Below, piece after piece: positions 37,242-43,010 of a stretch of 49,756 bases of DNA. Position numbers and translations under genes: made by a program. Origin of the DNA: a virus. Below the pieces are notes generated by a model. The model saw only the letters and a program-made list of their open reading frames with translations. It was not told the DNA's origin and ran no database searches. How positions within the stretch are numbered: position 1 is the stretch's first letter; every line of letters begins with the position of its first letter. The stretch spans positions 1 to 49,756 of the IMG/VR virus record IMGVR_UViG_3300040856_003497. One strand, 5' to 3'.

Positions 37242-37266
37242 TGGGGCAGTTTTATGTCATACCCCA
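37242..37266 (-). promoter_or_regulatory. Intercistronic hairpin, TGGGGTA/TGCCCCA type
   Basis: On the minus strand, a 7-bp stem TGGGGTA...TGCCCCA (one G-U pair) closes the 11-base loop TGACATAAAAC. A related hairpin at 41017-41041 has an almost identical loop and a changed but still paired stem. Lies 17 nt past the DUF6011 gene stop. Confidence 0.6.
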
Positions 37267-37282
37267 GGACAGTTAGCTACAC

Positions 37283-37975
37283 TTAGAGGCCGAACTTTTC
37301 ACGGCAGATGGGGCCAATCCCCAGCTCAATTGACTCTCTATTTGTAAGCTCCCTGCCGCAGCAGGAGCAGCTTCCGGTTTCACGACCGTATCGAACTGCC
37401 GCGCTGAGAGGATCAGCGGATGCTGAAACTAGCGTCTCTTTGACACTATCAGGGATCCGGGAATCCATCCGGGAAGGTGTAACCTTGCCCAAATACTTGG
37501 GCTGCAGACCATAATCACCTTCCACCTTTTCAGTGGCAGACAATACCCAAATAGCGTCGCCTGATTTGTTTAGTTTCAGGATTGCGTCGCTAAAACGCAT
37601 CGTAAGGCGGCGTGCACCTTTAGCGCGTGCAGCCATGAAAGGTGCAAATAGGCCAGCAAATTGCGGCTCCTCGCTATCATCCTGCTGCTGCGATTCCTGC
37701 TGCAGCAGATCAGTGGCAAGCTTGTGTGCCCAAGCCAGCTGACGCTCGCTCAGCTGGCGATCGCGAGACTGCTGATACAGCGACCGCGCAAAGCTGCCAC
37801 GGCAGTACTGCAGGAGGTCCTGCGCGGCATCATCGCTCAAACGCGACTGGAAGCTGATCAGCTCGCCGCGAGCGGTCACAGCCATCTCCTGAGGCTCGCG
37901 CAGGGAAGCGTGGGCTGCCGCGCGGGCGATGGCGGCGGTGGCGGTGGCGGTGGCGGTGGCGGTGGCGGTTTGCAT
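37283..37975 (-). CDS. DUF6011-like zinc-binding protein with N-terminal Thr-Ala repeat
   Basis: A 230-residue protein. The end has GSCSCCGRELTNRESIELGI then GPICREKFGL, a four-Cys knuckle typical of DUF6011-like phage and plasmid proteins. The middle (FAGLFAPFMAARAKGARRLT to LQPKYLGKV) is a region often seen before that knuckle. The first 14 residues are MQ followed by six Thr-Ala pairs, coded by a hexanucleotide repeat. GC content is much higher than in the virion genes. Start fixed by the cassette leader, 26 nt after TACACT. Likely early; function unknown. Confidence 0.8.
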   Translation of the reverse strand: MQTATATATATATAAIARAAAHASLREPQEMAVTARGELISFQSRLSDDAAQDLLQYCRGSFARSLYQQSRDRQLSERQLAWAHKLATDLLQQESQQQDDSEEPQFAGLFAPFMAARAKGARRLTMRFSDAILKLNKSGDAIWVLSATEKVEGDYGLQPKYLGKVTPSRMDSRIPDSVKETLVSASADPLSAAVRYGRETGSCSCCGRELTNRESIELGIGPICREKFGL

Positions 37976-38006
37976 GGGAGGAATCCCTGACGACTCCCAT
38001 AGTGTA
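37973..38006 (-). promoter_or_regulatory. Cassette promoter-leader for the DUF6011-like gene
   Basis: TACACT, six bases, GTCG, then ATG 26 nt after the hexamer. ATGGGAG after the hexamer is mirrored by CTCCCAT over the start codon (perfect 7-bp dyad). Confidence 0.65.
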
Positions 38007-38064
38007 GCGACTGGCCAGCCGCACCGCGAGCCAGCGTCAGGATCTCGTTACATTCATTTATAAT

Positions 38065-38122
38065 TTTATTTTATGGCAGGGTAAGCGTGGCTTACTTGTC
38101 GTCACTGGGCTTCGGACCCTCT
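38065..38122 (+). repeat. Cassette upstream element, copy 1 (inverted orientation)
   Basis: Reads on the plus strand as ATTTTATGGCAGGG, then GCGTGGCTTACTTGTCGTCA and hairpin GGGCTTCGGACCC. All ten other copies read this way on the minus strand. It still lies upstream of a cassette gene (ATG at 37975), about 90 nt away. Confidence 0.85.
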
Positions 38123-38143
38123 GCCGGTTTCACCTATCCTACC

Positions 38144-38178
38144 ATGCCAAGGGCGACAGCTGTGGCCGCCCTTGGCAT
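38144..38178 (-). terminator. 12-bp inverted repeat after the 53-aa gene
   Basis: ATGCCAAGGGCG, an 11-base loop, CGCCCTTGGCAT. Ten bases past the stop at 38189. No T run follows on the minus strand, so it may act in both directions or as an RNA end. Confidence 0.55.
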
Positions 38179-38188
38179 AAAACTTTAA

Positions 38189-38350
38189 CTATTCTTTTTC
38201 TGCAAAAGTTTCAACCCTTGCATCATAAGATCCTAACTCATTATAAAAAGCGATCATACGCTTAGCTTCGCTTATTGTCTTGAATTCTTGGCACTTTCTC
38301 TCACCATTGAAGCGAGGATAGGGAGCATTGAATGAGATGCGGATTGTCAT
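38189..38350 (-). CDS. Small hypothetical protein (53 aa)
   Basis: MTIRISFNAPYPRFNGERKC then EFKTISEAKRMIAFYNELGS and an acidic end. A longer in-frame start exists at 38443 but lies inside the preceding gene; ATG 38350 follows that gene's stop by eight bases with TGAGGTT as ribosome site. The pattern of short beta start plus helix resembles small phage proteins that handle amino-acid-like sequence tags, but I do not recognise the family. Confidence 0.65.
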   Translation of the reverse strand: MTIRISFNAPYPRFNGERKCQEFKTISEAKRMIAFYNELGSYDARVETFAEKE

Positions 38351-38358
38351 GATTAACC

Positions 38359-38559
38359 TCAGGCGGATTGCAGGTAGTTTGAGATAGCTTGCAGCATTTG
38401 CATTGCTATTCTCAGATCCAAAAGTTCCAGCGGATCTGTGCACTGATCTGAGAGAATCTCAAGGTATTCTAGATCAATGGCGATAGATTCCAGCTGATCG
38501 CCTACACCTATTCCCAAAACAGGTTGGTGATAGTCAATGACAGTTTGTGCCCTTTTCAT
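38359..38559 (-). CDS. Small helical hypothetical protein (66 aa)
   Basis: MKRAQTVIDYHQPVLGIGVG followed by LESIAIDLEYLEILSDQC and LRIAMQMLQAISNYLQSA: acidic and helical after residue 24. Second gene of a unit behind the 115-residue protein, with a hairpin and the ACAATCTCATCGC leader in front. Function unknown. Confidence 0.65.
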   Translation of the reverse strand: MKRAQTVIDYHQPVLGIGVGDQLESIAIDLEYLEILSDQCTDPLELLDLRIAMQMLQAISNYLQSA

Positions 38560-38585
38560 GAGAATCTAAAGCGATGAGATTGTGT

Positions 38586-38607
38586 GGGGGCTTTATACTC
38601 TGCCCCC
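38586..38607 (-). promoter_or_regulatory. Intercistronic hairpin GGGGGC/GCCCCC
   Basis: Minus strand stem GGGGGC...GCCCCC with loop AGAGTATAAA, between the genes at 38622 and 38559. Followed by ACACAATCTCATCGC, nearly the same as after the hairpin at 37242. Confidence 0.55.
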
Positions 38608-38621
38608 TGAGAGTTTAGAGG

Positions 38622-38969
38622 TTAGGAGAAGATGAAACCTTCCTCGAATTCATGCTCATTATAGACAGGAGTTGTGCCAATCTGCCCAATGTATTTGTGC
38701 ACAAACCACTTAAAGTTGCGCTGGTAGATACACTCTCCTGTGATGCCATTCTCTGCCAGGATTGCATTTAGGCGGCTTTTTGTGGTGTTTGTTTTGTATC
38801 CACAGCTATAAACCTCCACATAATTCTCGCCAATGGTGGCGATGTGGTTGCCGTGCAGCATCACATAGGATGCCTCCCTTTCAGGAGAATAGATCACCTT
38901 AGTGTTGCCGGATTGCCAATCCTTACGATTAAGGATCGCGTCATTCATGGCAGCTTCGATCTTACGCAT
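38622..38969 (-). CDS. Conserved phage protein of unknown function (115 aa)
   Basis: Contains SGNTKVIYSP, VMLHGNHIATIGENYVEVYS and CGYKTNTTKSRLNAILAENG. The LHGNxIA and TTKSRLNAIL patterns are familiar from a widespread family of uncharacterised phage proteins. The ATG at 38969 fits the array spacing (upstream element 146 nt away, -10-like TAGGTT 25 nt away) better than Met8 at 38948. Confidence 0.78.
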   Translation of the reverse strand: MRKIEAAMNDAILNRKDWQSGNTKVIYSPEREASYVMLHGNHIATIGENYVEVYSCGYKTNTTKSRLNAILAENGITGECIYQRNFKWFVHKYIGQIGTTPVYNEHEFEEGFIFS

Positions 38970-38999
38970 TGGAGGGATTGCGTTTGCTCCGCTAACCTA
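38967..38999 (-). promoter_or_regulatory. Divergent cassette promoter-leader before the 115-aa gene
   Basis: TAGGTT, then a GGAG/CTCC pair around the leader and ATG 25 nt after the hexamer. GTCG is replaced by GCAA, so this is the weakest fit of the set. Confidence 0.4.
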
Positions 39000-39114
39000 C
39001 AGCCGCTGCAGCAGCCGGAACCACCGTCTTGTGCCACTTGCCAAGCTGACCCAATTTGGCCAGAATCCGCCCCATTGGCCAGCCGATGCTGTAGAATAAG
39101 AGCAACAACAAGGG

Positions 39115-39171
39115 GAGGCTCCGAAGGCCGATGACGACAAGTAAGCCACGCTAACCCTGCCATAAAATAAT
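39115..39171 (-). repeat. Cassette upstream element, copy 2
   Basis: Minus strand: ATTATTTTATGGCAGGG, GCGTGGCTTACTTGTCGTCA, hairpin GGCCTTCGGAGCC. 146 nt before the ATG at 38969. Confidence 0.9.
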
Positions 39172-39183
39172 TAAGTAATTAAA

Positions 39184-39217
39184 ATAAAAAAAAGTTCACA
39201 ATAAGAATTGTGAACTT
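39184..39217 (-). terminator. Rho-independent terminator after the 102-aa gene
   Basis: AAGTTCACAAT, four bases, ATTGTGAACTT followed by a run of eight T on the minus strand. The next upstream element begins 12 bases later. Confidence 0.88.
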
Positions 39218-39234
39218 CTTAAGTGTAAAGAATG

Positions 39235-39543
39235 TCAGCAAGTATAGGTGCCGACAATTACACTCTGGCAGGAATCTACGATCTTGACAAGTAGTCCAGC
39301 ACTAGCGTACCAACTGTGCATCCCCTGCCAACCTTTCACCAGTAGATCACCAGAATGGATTCGAGTAAAGTCTGAAAGACAATAGGTTTGCCCTTTATAG
39401 TTGAAGAACATTGCGCAGTCGAACTCCTCATCACTAAGGTAGTCGTACTCCTCGCGCAGTTCTTTATAGTTTGCGGTCGGCAGCTCGAAAGCTGAGATGA
39501 GATCGCGCGGCTGGTTGTTGGTGGTGATCTGAAGGGTGGACAT
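39235..39543 (-). CDS. Small hypothetical protein (102 aa)
   Basis: MSTLQITTNNQPRDLISAFE then ELREEYDYLSDEEFDCAMFF, YKGQTYCLSDFTRI and a hydrophobic C-terminal part (SAGLLVKIVDSCQSVIVGTY). Soluble, mixed fold. The frame is open to 39597, but the start at 39543 lies exactly 26 nt after the cassette -10 hexamer. I have seen similar proteins only as hypothetical in cyanobacteria and their phages. Confidence 0.72.
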   Translation of the reverse strand: MSTLQITTNNQPRDLISAFELPTANYKELREEYDYLSDEEFDCAMFFNYKGQTYCLSDFTRIHSGDLLVKGWQGMHSWYASAGLLVKIVDSCQSVIVGTYTC

Positions 39544-39574
39544 CGGATCGGTTCCGAACGACCCCCATACAGTA
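39541..39574 (-). promoter_or_regulatory. Cassette promoter-leader for the 102-aa gene
   Basis: TACTGT, six bases (ATGGGG), GTCG, then ATG 26 nt after the hexamer. Confidence 0.6.
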
Positions 39575-39733
39575 ACCCAATGGAATCGGTAGGTCAAGCA
39601 TCCAACGGCATCCGACCCATAATTATACGAAATACGAAAAAGTTAAACGATAAAAAATACTTATTGAAAAATTCCTGTGGGAGCCCACCATACCGGCATC
39701 CAGCGTGGTAGACTATTCTCACAAGCAAAGAGG

Positions 39734-39790
39734 GAGGCTCCGAAGGCCGATGACGAAAGGTAAGCCACGCTAACCCTGCCATAAAATAAT
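39734..39790 (-). repeat. Cassette upstream element, copy 3
   Basis: Hairpin GGCCTTCGGAGCC and GCGTGGCTTAC core conserved. It stands 191 nt before the ATG at 39543, the longest distance of the set. Confidence 0.9.
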
Positions 39791-39804
39791 TGAATAATAA
39801 GAAT

Positions 39805-39827
39805 AAAAAAGGATCCGAAGATCCTTT
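39805..39827 (-). terminator. Rho-independent terminator after the 60-aa gene
   Basis: AAAGGATC, TTCG loop, GATCCTTTTTT on the minus strand. Confidence 0.88.
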
Positions 39828-39835
39828 GTAATTTT

Positions 39836-40018
39836 TTATGAAAATTGATTCATTACATCTTTTTCCATAAGATACAAAGATTCTTGATTCCAACGATCAA
39901 TAATCATGTTTCCTTGGGAATCAAACAACTCAAAGAACCAGTAATAATAAAGATGCTTATTTGTTTGTGAAAGGTTATAGAAAGCGAGTGAAATGTTGTC
40001 CAAAAGCTCTTTGTTCAT
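39836..40018 (-). CDS. Small hypothetical protein (60 aa)
   Basis: MNKELLDNISLAFYNLSQTN then YYYWFFELFDSQGNMIIDRW and SLYLMEKDVMNQFS. Aromatic, probably a compact helical or mixed fold. Start chosen 26 nt after the cassette hexamer; its AT-rich composition contrasts with the GC-rich leader. Function unknown. Confidence 0.7.
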   Translation of the reverse strand: MNKELLDNISLAFYNLSQTNKHLYYYWFFELFDSQGNMIIDRWNQESLYLMEKDVMNQFS

Positions 40019-40049
40019 GGGTGAAATCCCTTTCGACTCCCATAGAGTA
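40016..40049 (-). promoter_or_regulatory. Cassette promoter-leader for the 60-aa gene
   Basis: TACTCT, ATGGGA, GTCG, then ATG 26 nt after the hexamer. ATGGG pairs with CCCAT over the start codon; AAGGGA is a possible ribosome site. Confidence 0.65.
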
Positions 40050-40167
40050 GCAGTCACCAATGCCTTCTGTCTATGGGGTCTTGTGCCAGTGGTGGAACTG
40101 GTTTTTTCTGGCCTGAATCGGTCGCAATGGGATGCTGGTGTGGTAGACTATAGGGACAAGAGAAGAG

Positions 40168-40222
40168 GAGGCCACGAAGGCTGATGACGATAAGTAAGCC
40201 ACGCTAATCCTGCCATAAAATA
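40168..40222 (-). repeat. Cassette upstream element, copy 4
   Basis: Hairpin AGCCTTCGTGGCC differs from copies 2 and 3, keeping the inner pairs. 150 nt before the ATG at 40018. Confidence 0.9.
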
Positions 40223-40286
40223 CCAAAGAAAAAAACGAAAAACGAAATTAAAAAAACGAAAAATTATAATTTTATGAAAAATGTAG

Positions 40287-40317
40287 AGGAGCCTGTGATA
40301 CCTTTGCACAGGCTCCT
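40287..40317 (-). terminator. Large-hairpin terminator (AGGAGCCTGTG type)
   Basis: Minus strand stem AGGAGCCTGTG...CACAGGCTCCT (11 bp, 9-base loop). No T run directly after it, but a TTTTTCG-repeat tract follows within about 60 nt. Confidence 0.7.
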
Positions 40318-40326
40318 TATACTACA

Positions 40327-40545
40327 TCAGAGGCTGAACATCTCCAAGAACAGATCACCTAGCGGTTGCTGCTTAGGTTCTGGCAGCACGGAAGCGTAGC
40401 AGACGCCAACAGCACGAGCGTGTTCCCAGATCTCAATAGTGCCAACACCGATGACGGTGCCATCCTTTGAGATCTCGTTGGTAACGGTGCGGTAGGGAGT
40501 GCCTTTGACCCACTTGCGAGTCGGATCAGGGATAATGGCGGCCAT
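40327..40545 (-). CDS. Small hypothetical protein (72 aa)
   Basis: MAAIIPDPTRKWVKGTPYRT, then VTNEISKDGTVIGVGTIEIW and a tail with LGDLFLEMFSL. Probably a small beta-rich protein. The frame is open further upstream to 40728, but ATG 40545 is exactly 26 nt after a consensus TATAAT. This cassette lacks the upstream element, unlike most others. Function unknown. Confidence 0.7.
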   Translation of the reverse strand: MAAIIPDPTRKWVKGTPYRTVTNEISKDGTVIGVGTIEIWEHARAVGVCYASVLPEPKQQPLGDLFLEMFSL

Positions 40546-40576
40546 GGGGGTGTCTTGCGTTGACTCTGTAATTATA
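40543..40576 (-). promoter_or_regulatory. Cassette promoter with consensus TATAAT, no upstream element
   Basis: TATAAT, six bases (TACAGA), GTCA, ATG 26 nt after the hexamer. It is the only hexamer of the set that equals the consensus and the clearest one without the 55-nt element upstream. Confidence 0.65.
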
Positions 40577-40729
40577 GCGCCTTCCTGGGGCTTCTGGGAG
40601 GCTTCTGGTGAGGTTTCCGTCCGGTTCTGCGATTGGCACAAGACCTTGGAAGAATACGAAAAAACGAAAAAAAGATCCAGAGAATACAAAAAATCTCTGG
40701 ATCTTATGGGAGCCTGTGATACTGACAAA

Positions 40730-40867
40730 CTAGCGTAAGATCCTATGCCTTACATCAACGAAAGGTTGGATTTCATAAGACTTAAAGAACCAAATGTGTC
40801 CATTGGTATCTTTGAAAGTCCAGTACAGTTCTTTGGTTCTTATGTCAAATGTCTGCACAATCTCCAT
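40730..40867 (-). CDS. Small hypothetical protein (45 aa)
   Basis: ATG at 40867, MEIVQTFDIRTKELYWTFKD to VDVRHRILR, stop at 40730. It overlaps the previous stop by one base (TGATG), the mark of coupled translation. Trp/Phe-rich (NGHIWFFKSYEIQPF). A plus-strand frame covers the same DNA, but the linked minus-strand pair fits the gene direction of the whole window. Confidence 0.62.
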   Translation of the reverse strand: MEIVQTFDIRTKELYWTFKDTNGHIWFFKSYEIQPFVDVRHRILR

Positions 40868-40995
40868 CAACAAGACTCCGTAACTTTACAGATGAGTTCT
40901 GCTGCTTTTATGTCAGCAGATTTGGCGGATTTAATGCTTGCTACTACACTATTGCCAAAGATGACAATGGCGAACATAAGGACAAAGATTCTCAT
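40867..40995 (-). CDS. Small secreted or membrane-anchored peptide (42 aa)
   Basis: MRIFVLMFAIVIFGNSVVAS followed by IKSAKSADIKAAELICKVTE and Ser-Cys. The first 19 residues look like a signal peptide or membrane anchor with a possible cut after VVA. It is followed by a coupled 45-residue frame. The hairpin at 41017-41041 stands in front. Unknown; export to the periplasm or membrane is inferred. Confidence 0.6.
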   Translation of the reverse strand: MRIFVLMFAIVIFGNSVVASIKSAKSADIKAAELICKVTESC

Positions 40996-41016
40996 GATAA
41001 AAGAAAGCAAGTTGGT

Positions 41017-41041
41017 TAGGGTAGTTTTATGACATACCCTA
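41017..41041 (-). promoter_or_regulatory. Intercistronic hairpin, TAGGGTA/TACCCTA type
   Basis: Minus strand stem TAGGGTA...TACCCTA (7 bp) around the loop TGTCATAAAAC. Compared with 37242-37266 the second pair changes from G-C to A-T while the loop differs by one base. Lies 12 nt past the stop at 41053. Confidence 0.6.
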
Positions 41042-41052
41042 GGTCTTGTTAA

Positions 41053-41535
41053 TCAGAACAGACCTTCAGCAACAAGACGATCATAAAGAACAGCAGCTAA
41101 TGCACCACAATGGGGGCAAGCTTTTGCGTATTTGATCTCAGATTTGAGGCTGTATTGTTGAGGAGAATTGTGATGCTTGCTATAGATGAACTTATAACGA
41201 TGGACAGCAGAAACAAGCTTAAGCAGTTGGCGCTTGTCCAGATCTTCTCCAGCCATCTTATAGATGGGGATGAAGAATCGGTAGTCTTTAATCGCATTGC
41301 AGCGATTCAGGCGATCAACAATAGCCTTGGCACCAGCACCACCGAAGTAAGGTGTCAGCTCTACCATCAGGAACGCCGAGAAAGGCGCGAGAGAAGCCTT
41401 GCCGGTGGTGCTAGGCTGTACGGTCACAGATGCAGCCTGAAGCTGCTGCAGAGCTTCCTGGAGAGTGCTGAGGCTATCTGCCATCGTGGCCAGCTGGCTG
41501 GTGATGGACTGAAGCTCGGTCTGGAAAGGTTGCAT
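41053..41535 (-). CDS. Hypothetical protein with N-terminal coiled coil (160 aa)
   Basis: MQPFQTELQSITSQLATMAD to TLQEALQQLQAASVTVQP is a likely coiled coil. It is followed by a compact domain (FMVELTPYFGGAGAKAIVDR, YRFFIPIYKMAGEDLDKRQL) and a single CPHCG motif near the end (YAKACPHCGALAAVLYD), perhaps half of a zinc site completed in a multimer. Start set 26 nt after TATCTT. Not recognised. Confidence 0.75.
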   Translation of the reverse strand: MQPFQTELQSITSQLATMADSLSTLQEALQQLQAASVTVQPSTTGKASLAPFSAFLMVELTPYFGGAGAKAIVDRLNRCNAIKDYRFFIPIYKMAGEDLDKRQLLKLVSAVHRYKFIYSKHHNSPQQYSLKSEIKYAKACPHCGALAAVLYDRLVAEGLF

Positions 41536-41566
41536 GGGGCGTGATTGCCTCGACTCCTTAAAGATA
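41533..41566 (-). promoter_or_regulatory. Cassette promoter-leader for the 160-aa gene
   Basis: TATCTT, TAAGGA, GTCG, ATG 26 nt after the hexamer. Confidence 0.62.
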
Positions 41567-41672
41567 CCAGCCACGATCGGCAGCGGTCTATCGGTCTTGT
41601 GCCGGTTCTGGAACTGGTTGCCGCGGCCACAGCTGGGTCTGATGGCTGCTAGAATTATGACAACAACCAGGG

Positions 41673-41728
41673 GAGGCTAAGAAGGCCGATGACGAACAGT
41701 AAGCCACAGTCACCCTGCCATGAAATAA
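41673..41728 (-). repeat. Cassette upstream element, copy 5
   Basis: Variant with CTGTGGCTTACTG core and hairpin GGCCTTCTTAGCC. 138 nt before the ATG at 41535. Confidence 0.9.
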
Positions 41729-41743
41729 TAAGAAGAAAATAAT

Positions 41744-41765
41744 AAAAAAAGGGCGAAGATCGCCC
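41744..41765 (-). terminator. Rho-independent terminator after the ArdA-like gene
   Basis: GGGCGA, loop TCT, TCGCCC followed by seven T on the minus strand. Confidence 0.88.
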
Positions 41766-41775
41766 TCTAAATGTA

Positions 41776-42261
41776 TCAAATGTTGCGGAAGAAGTAGTTG
41801 TCTTCCTCCCAGTAATCGTACCGCAATGCACTATCCCAGGTTGCCTGATAATCTATAACAATCCAGCTCGGCAGGTTATGATCTCCGAACTGAGCGATCA
41901 TCTCCTCGGTAAAGTCTGCTTCCGAATCGAATTCGCCTTCATAAGCTTCCTCGAAATCATCGAAGTTGCCGATGTTTTCATAATAAATCTCCACAGCTTT
42001 CTGCGGATAATTCTCACAAAGTTCCTGGAACTTCTCCTCTTCTTCCTCACTATCGAAATCCAGATCAGTCTCTACATCTTCCCATTCTGCTTTTGGCAAT
42101 CCATTGGGATACTTTGCTGCCAGAAGATTCTCATAGAAAGCAACATAAGCAGCCTTGCCATCTTCCTTGATGTAACCACAAGCAAGCACGATGGCCGTCT
42201 TGGTGGCGTTGCTCTTGGTGAGCTTGTCAACAGTAGCGAGGAGTTCGGTTCCGGTGAGCAT
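41776..42261 (-). CDS. ArdA-like antirestriction protein with cyAbrB-like N-terminus
   Basis: A 161-residue acidic protein. Residues 1-55 (MLTGTELLATVDKLTKSNAT, ACGYIKEDGKAAYVAFYENL, LAAK) resemble the N-terminus of cyanobacterial AbrB regulators (LTGxxLLxKV...CGY...FYxALLxAKG). Residues 60-161 are ArdA-like: many acidic residues, YYENIGNFDDFEEAYEGEFD, SWIVIDYQATWDSALRYDYW. ArdA mimics B-form DNA and blocks type I restriction enzymes. An early gene of this kind would protect incoming DNA. Start chosen 27 nt after the cassette hexamer. Confidence 0.78.
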   Translation of the reverse strand: MLTGTELLATVDKLTKSNATKTAIVLACGYIKEDGKAAYVAFYENLLAAKYPNGLPKAEWEDVETDLDFDSEEEEEKFQELCENYPQKAVEIYYENIGNFDDFEEAYEGEFDSEADFTEEMIAQFGDHNLPSWIVIDYQATWDSALRYDYWEEDNYFFRNI

Positions 42262-42293
42262 TGCTCTGTTCCGTTTGGGACTCACCCATAATG
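42259..42293 (-). promoter_or_regulatory. Cassette promoter-leader for the ArdA-like gene
   Basis: CATTAT, GGGTGA, GTCC, ATG 27 nt after the hexamer. GGTGAG of the leader matches CTCACC in codons 2-3, so the dyad is kept but shifted into the coding sequence. Confidence 0.5.
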
Positions 42294-42410
42294 GGTCAGG
42301 ATCGGCAGCAGGTACAGCCGCATTGTGCAGGTTGTGGAACTGGCTGGATCTGACCAGGATCCGCCACAATGGCCAGCTGATACGCTAGACTACTAGCAAC
42401 AAGAGAAGAG

Positions 42411-42468
42411 GAGAGCACGAAGCTCGATGACGAACAGTAAGCCACGCTAACCCTGCCTTGAAATAATA
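42411..42468 (-). repeat. Cassette upstream element, copy 6
   Basis: Hairpin GAGCTTCGTGCTC has a fully paired 4-bp stem, changed at two pairs against copies 2 and 3. 150 nt before the ATG at 42261. Confidence 0.9.
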
Positions 42469-42481
42469 AGGTATTAAGAAT

Positions 42482-42504
42482 AAAAAAGGATCATAAGATC
42501 CTTT
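42482..42504 (-). terminator. Rho-independent terminator after the 61-aa gene
   Basis: AAAGGATC, TTAT loop, GATCCTTTTTT on the minus strand. Confidence 0.88.
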
Positions 42505-42518
42505 GTATTTGTATTGAA

Positions 42519-42704
42519 TTACAATTCGATGAGGTCTGGATATTGTTCCTGCACCACAGCGATCAATTCTTCATCAGTATAATATGATGAATAAGTTTCT
42601 TCCAGATGATCACCCACAATTCTCATAAGATCTTTGGTGCTCATGTTTTTGACAATACGATCAACATAATCAGAGATGAGTTGGCTGCGGTTGAAGTCAG
42701 ACAT
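42519..42704 (-). CDS. Small helical acidic protein (61 aa), cyanophage type
   Basis: MSDFNRSQLISDYVDRIVKN, then STKDLMRIVGDHLEETYSSY and DEELIAVVQEQYPDLIEL. Very similar in build to the 91-residue gene at 43712 (a helical VDRIVKNMSTKDL-type core), which hints at a small paralogous set. Proteins of this kind are common among small T4-like cyanophage genes. Function unknown. Confidence 0.78.
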   Translation of the reverse strand: MSDFNRSQLISDYVDRIVKNMSTKDLMRIVGDHLEETYSSYYTDEELIAVVQEQYPDLIEL

Positions 42705-42739
42705 GGTGGGGTGGAATCCCTTTCGACTTCCATAAGATA
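42702..42739 (-). promoter_or_regulatory. Cassette promoter-leader for the 61-aa gene
   Basis: TATCTT, ATGGAA, GTCG, AAAGGGA, ATG 30 nt after the hexamer. TTGTGT stands 17 bases before the hexamer as a weak -35. Confidence 0.62.
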
Positions 42740-42847
42740 CAGCGGATCTCAGAGCCACACAAGAGACCTTGTGCCACCAAAACCACTGGCACACCACTGC
42801 CCCCATAAGGTCGTTCTGGGTCTTGTAGTTGTATCAACAACAGGGGA

Positions 42848-42903
42848 GAGGCTAAGAAGGCCGATGACGACAAGTAAGCCACAACAATCCTGCCATAAAA
42901 TAC
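42848..42903 (-). repeat. Cassette upstream element, copy 7
   Basis: Hairpin GGCCTTCTTAGCC, core TGTGGCTTACTTGTCGTCA. 144 nt before the ATG at 42704. Confidence 0.9.
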
Positions 42904-42968
42904 CAACAAAAAAAAAACGAAAAACGAAATTAAAAAAACGATTTTTTATATTTTTTATGAAAATCTAC

Positions 42969-42999
42969 AGGAGCCAGTGATACCTTCTCACCAGCTCCT
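42969..42999 (-). terminator. Large-hairpin terminator (AGGAGCTGGTGA type)
   Basis: Minus strand 12-bp stem AGGAGCTGGTGA...TCACTGGCTCCT that needs two G-U pairs, so it folds as minus-strand RNA. A TTTTTCG-repeat tract follows. Confidence 0.7.
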
Positions 43000-43010
43000 T
43001 ATACTGTATC

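Noticed and set aside
38945-39163. Open frames that start MAGLAWLT and contain HRPSEPP inside the upstream elements (also 39594-39893)
   Set aside because: They arise because two copies of the repeat happen to read ATGGCAGGG in frame. Other copies lack the ATG or shift frame, and the changes preserve a hairpin rather than a protein.
40745-41032. Plus-strand frame of 95 residues
   Set aside because: It is antisense to two short, translationally coupled minus-strand frames that match the direction of every other gene and carry a hydrophobic signal-like start.
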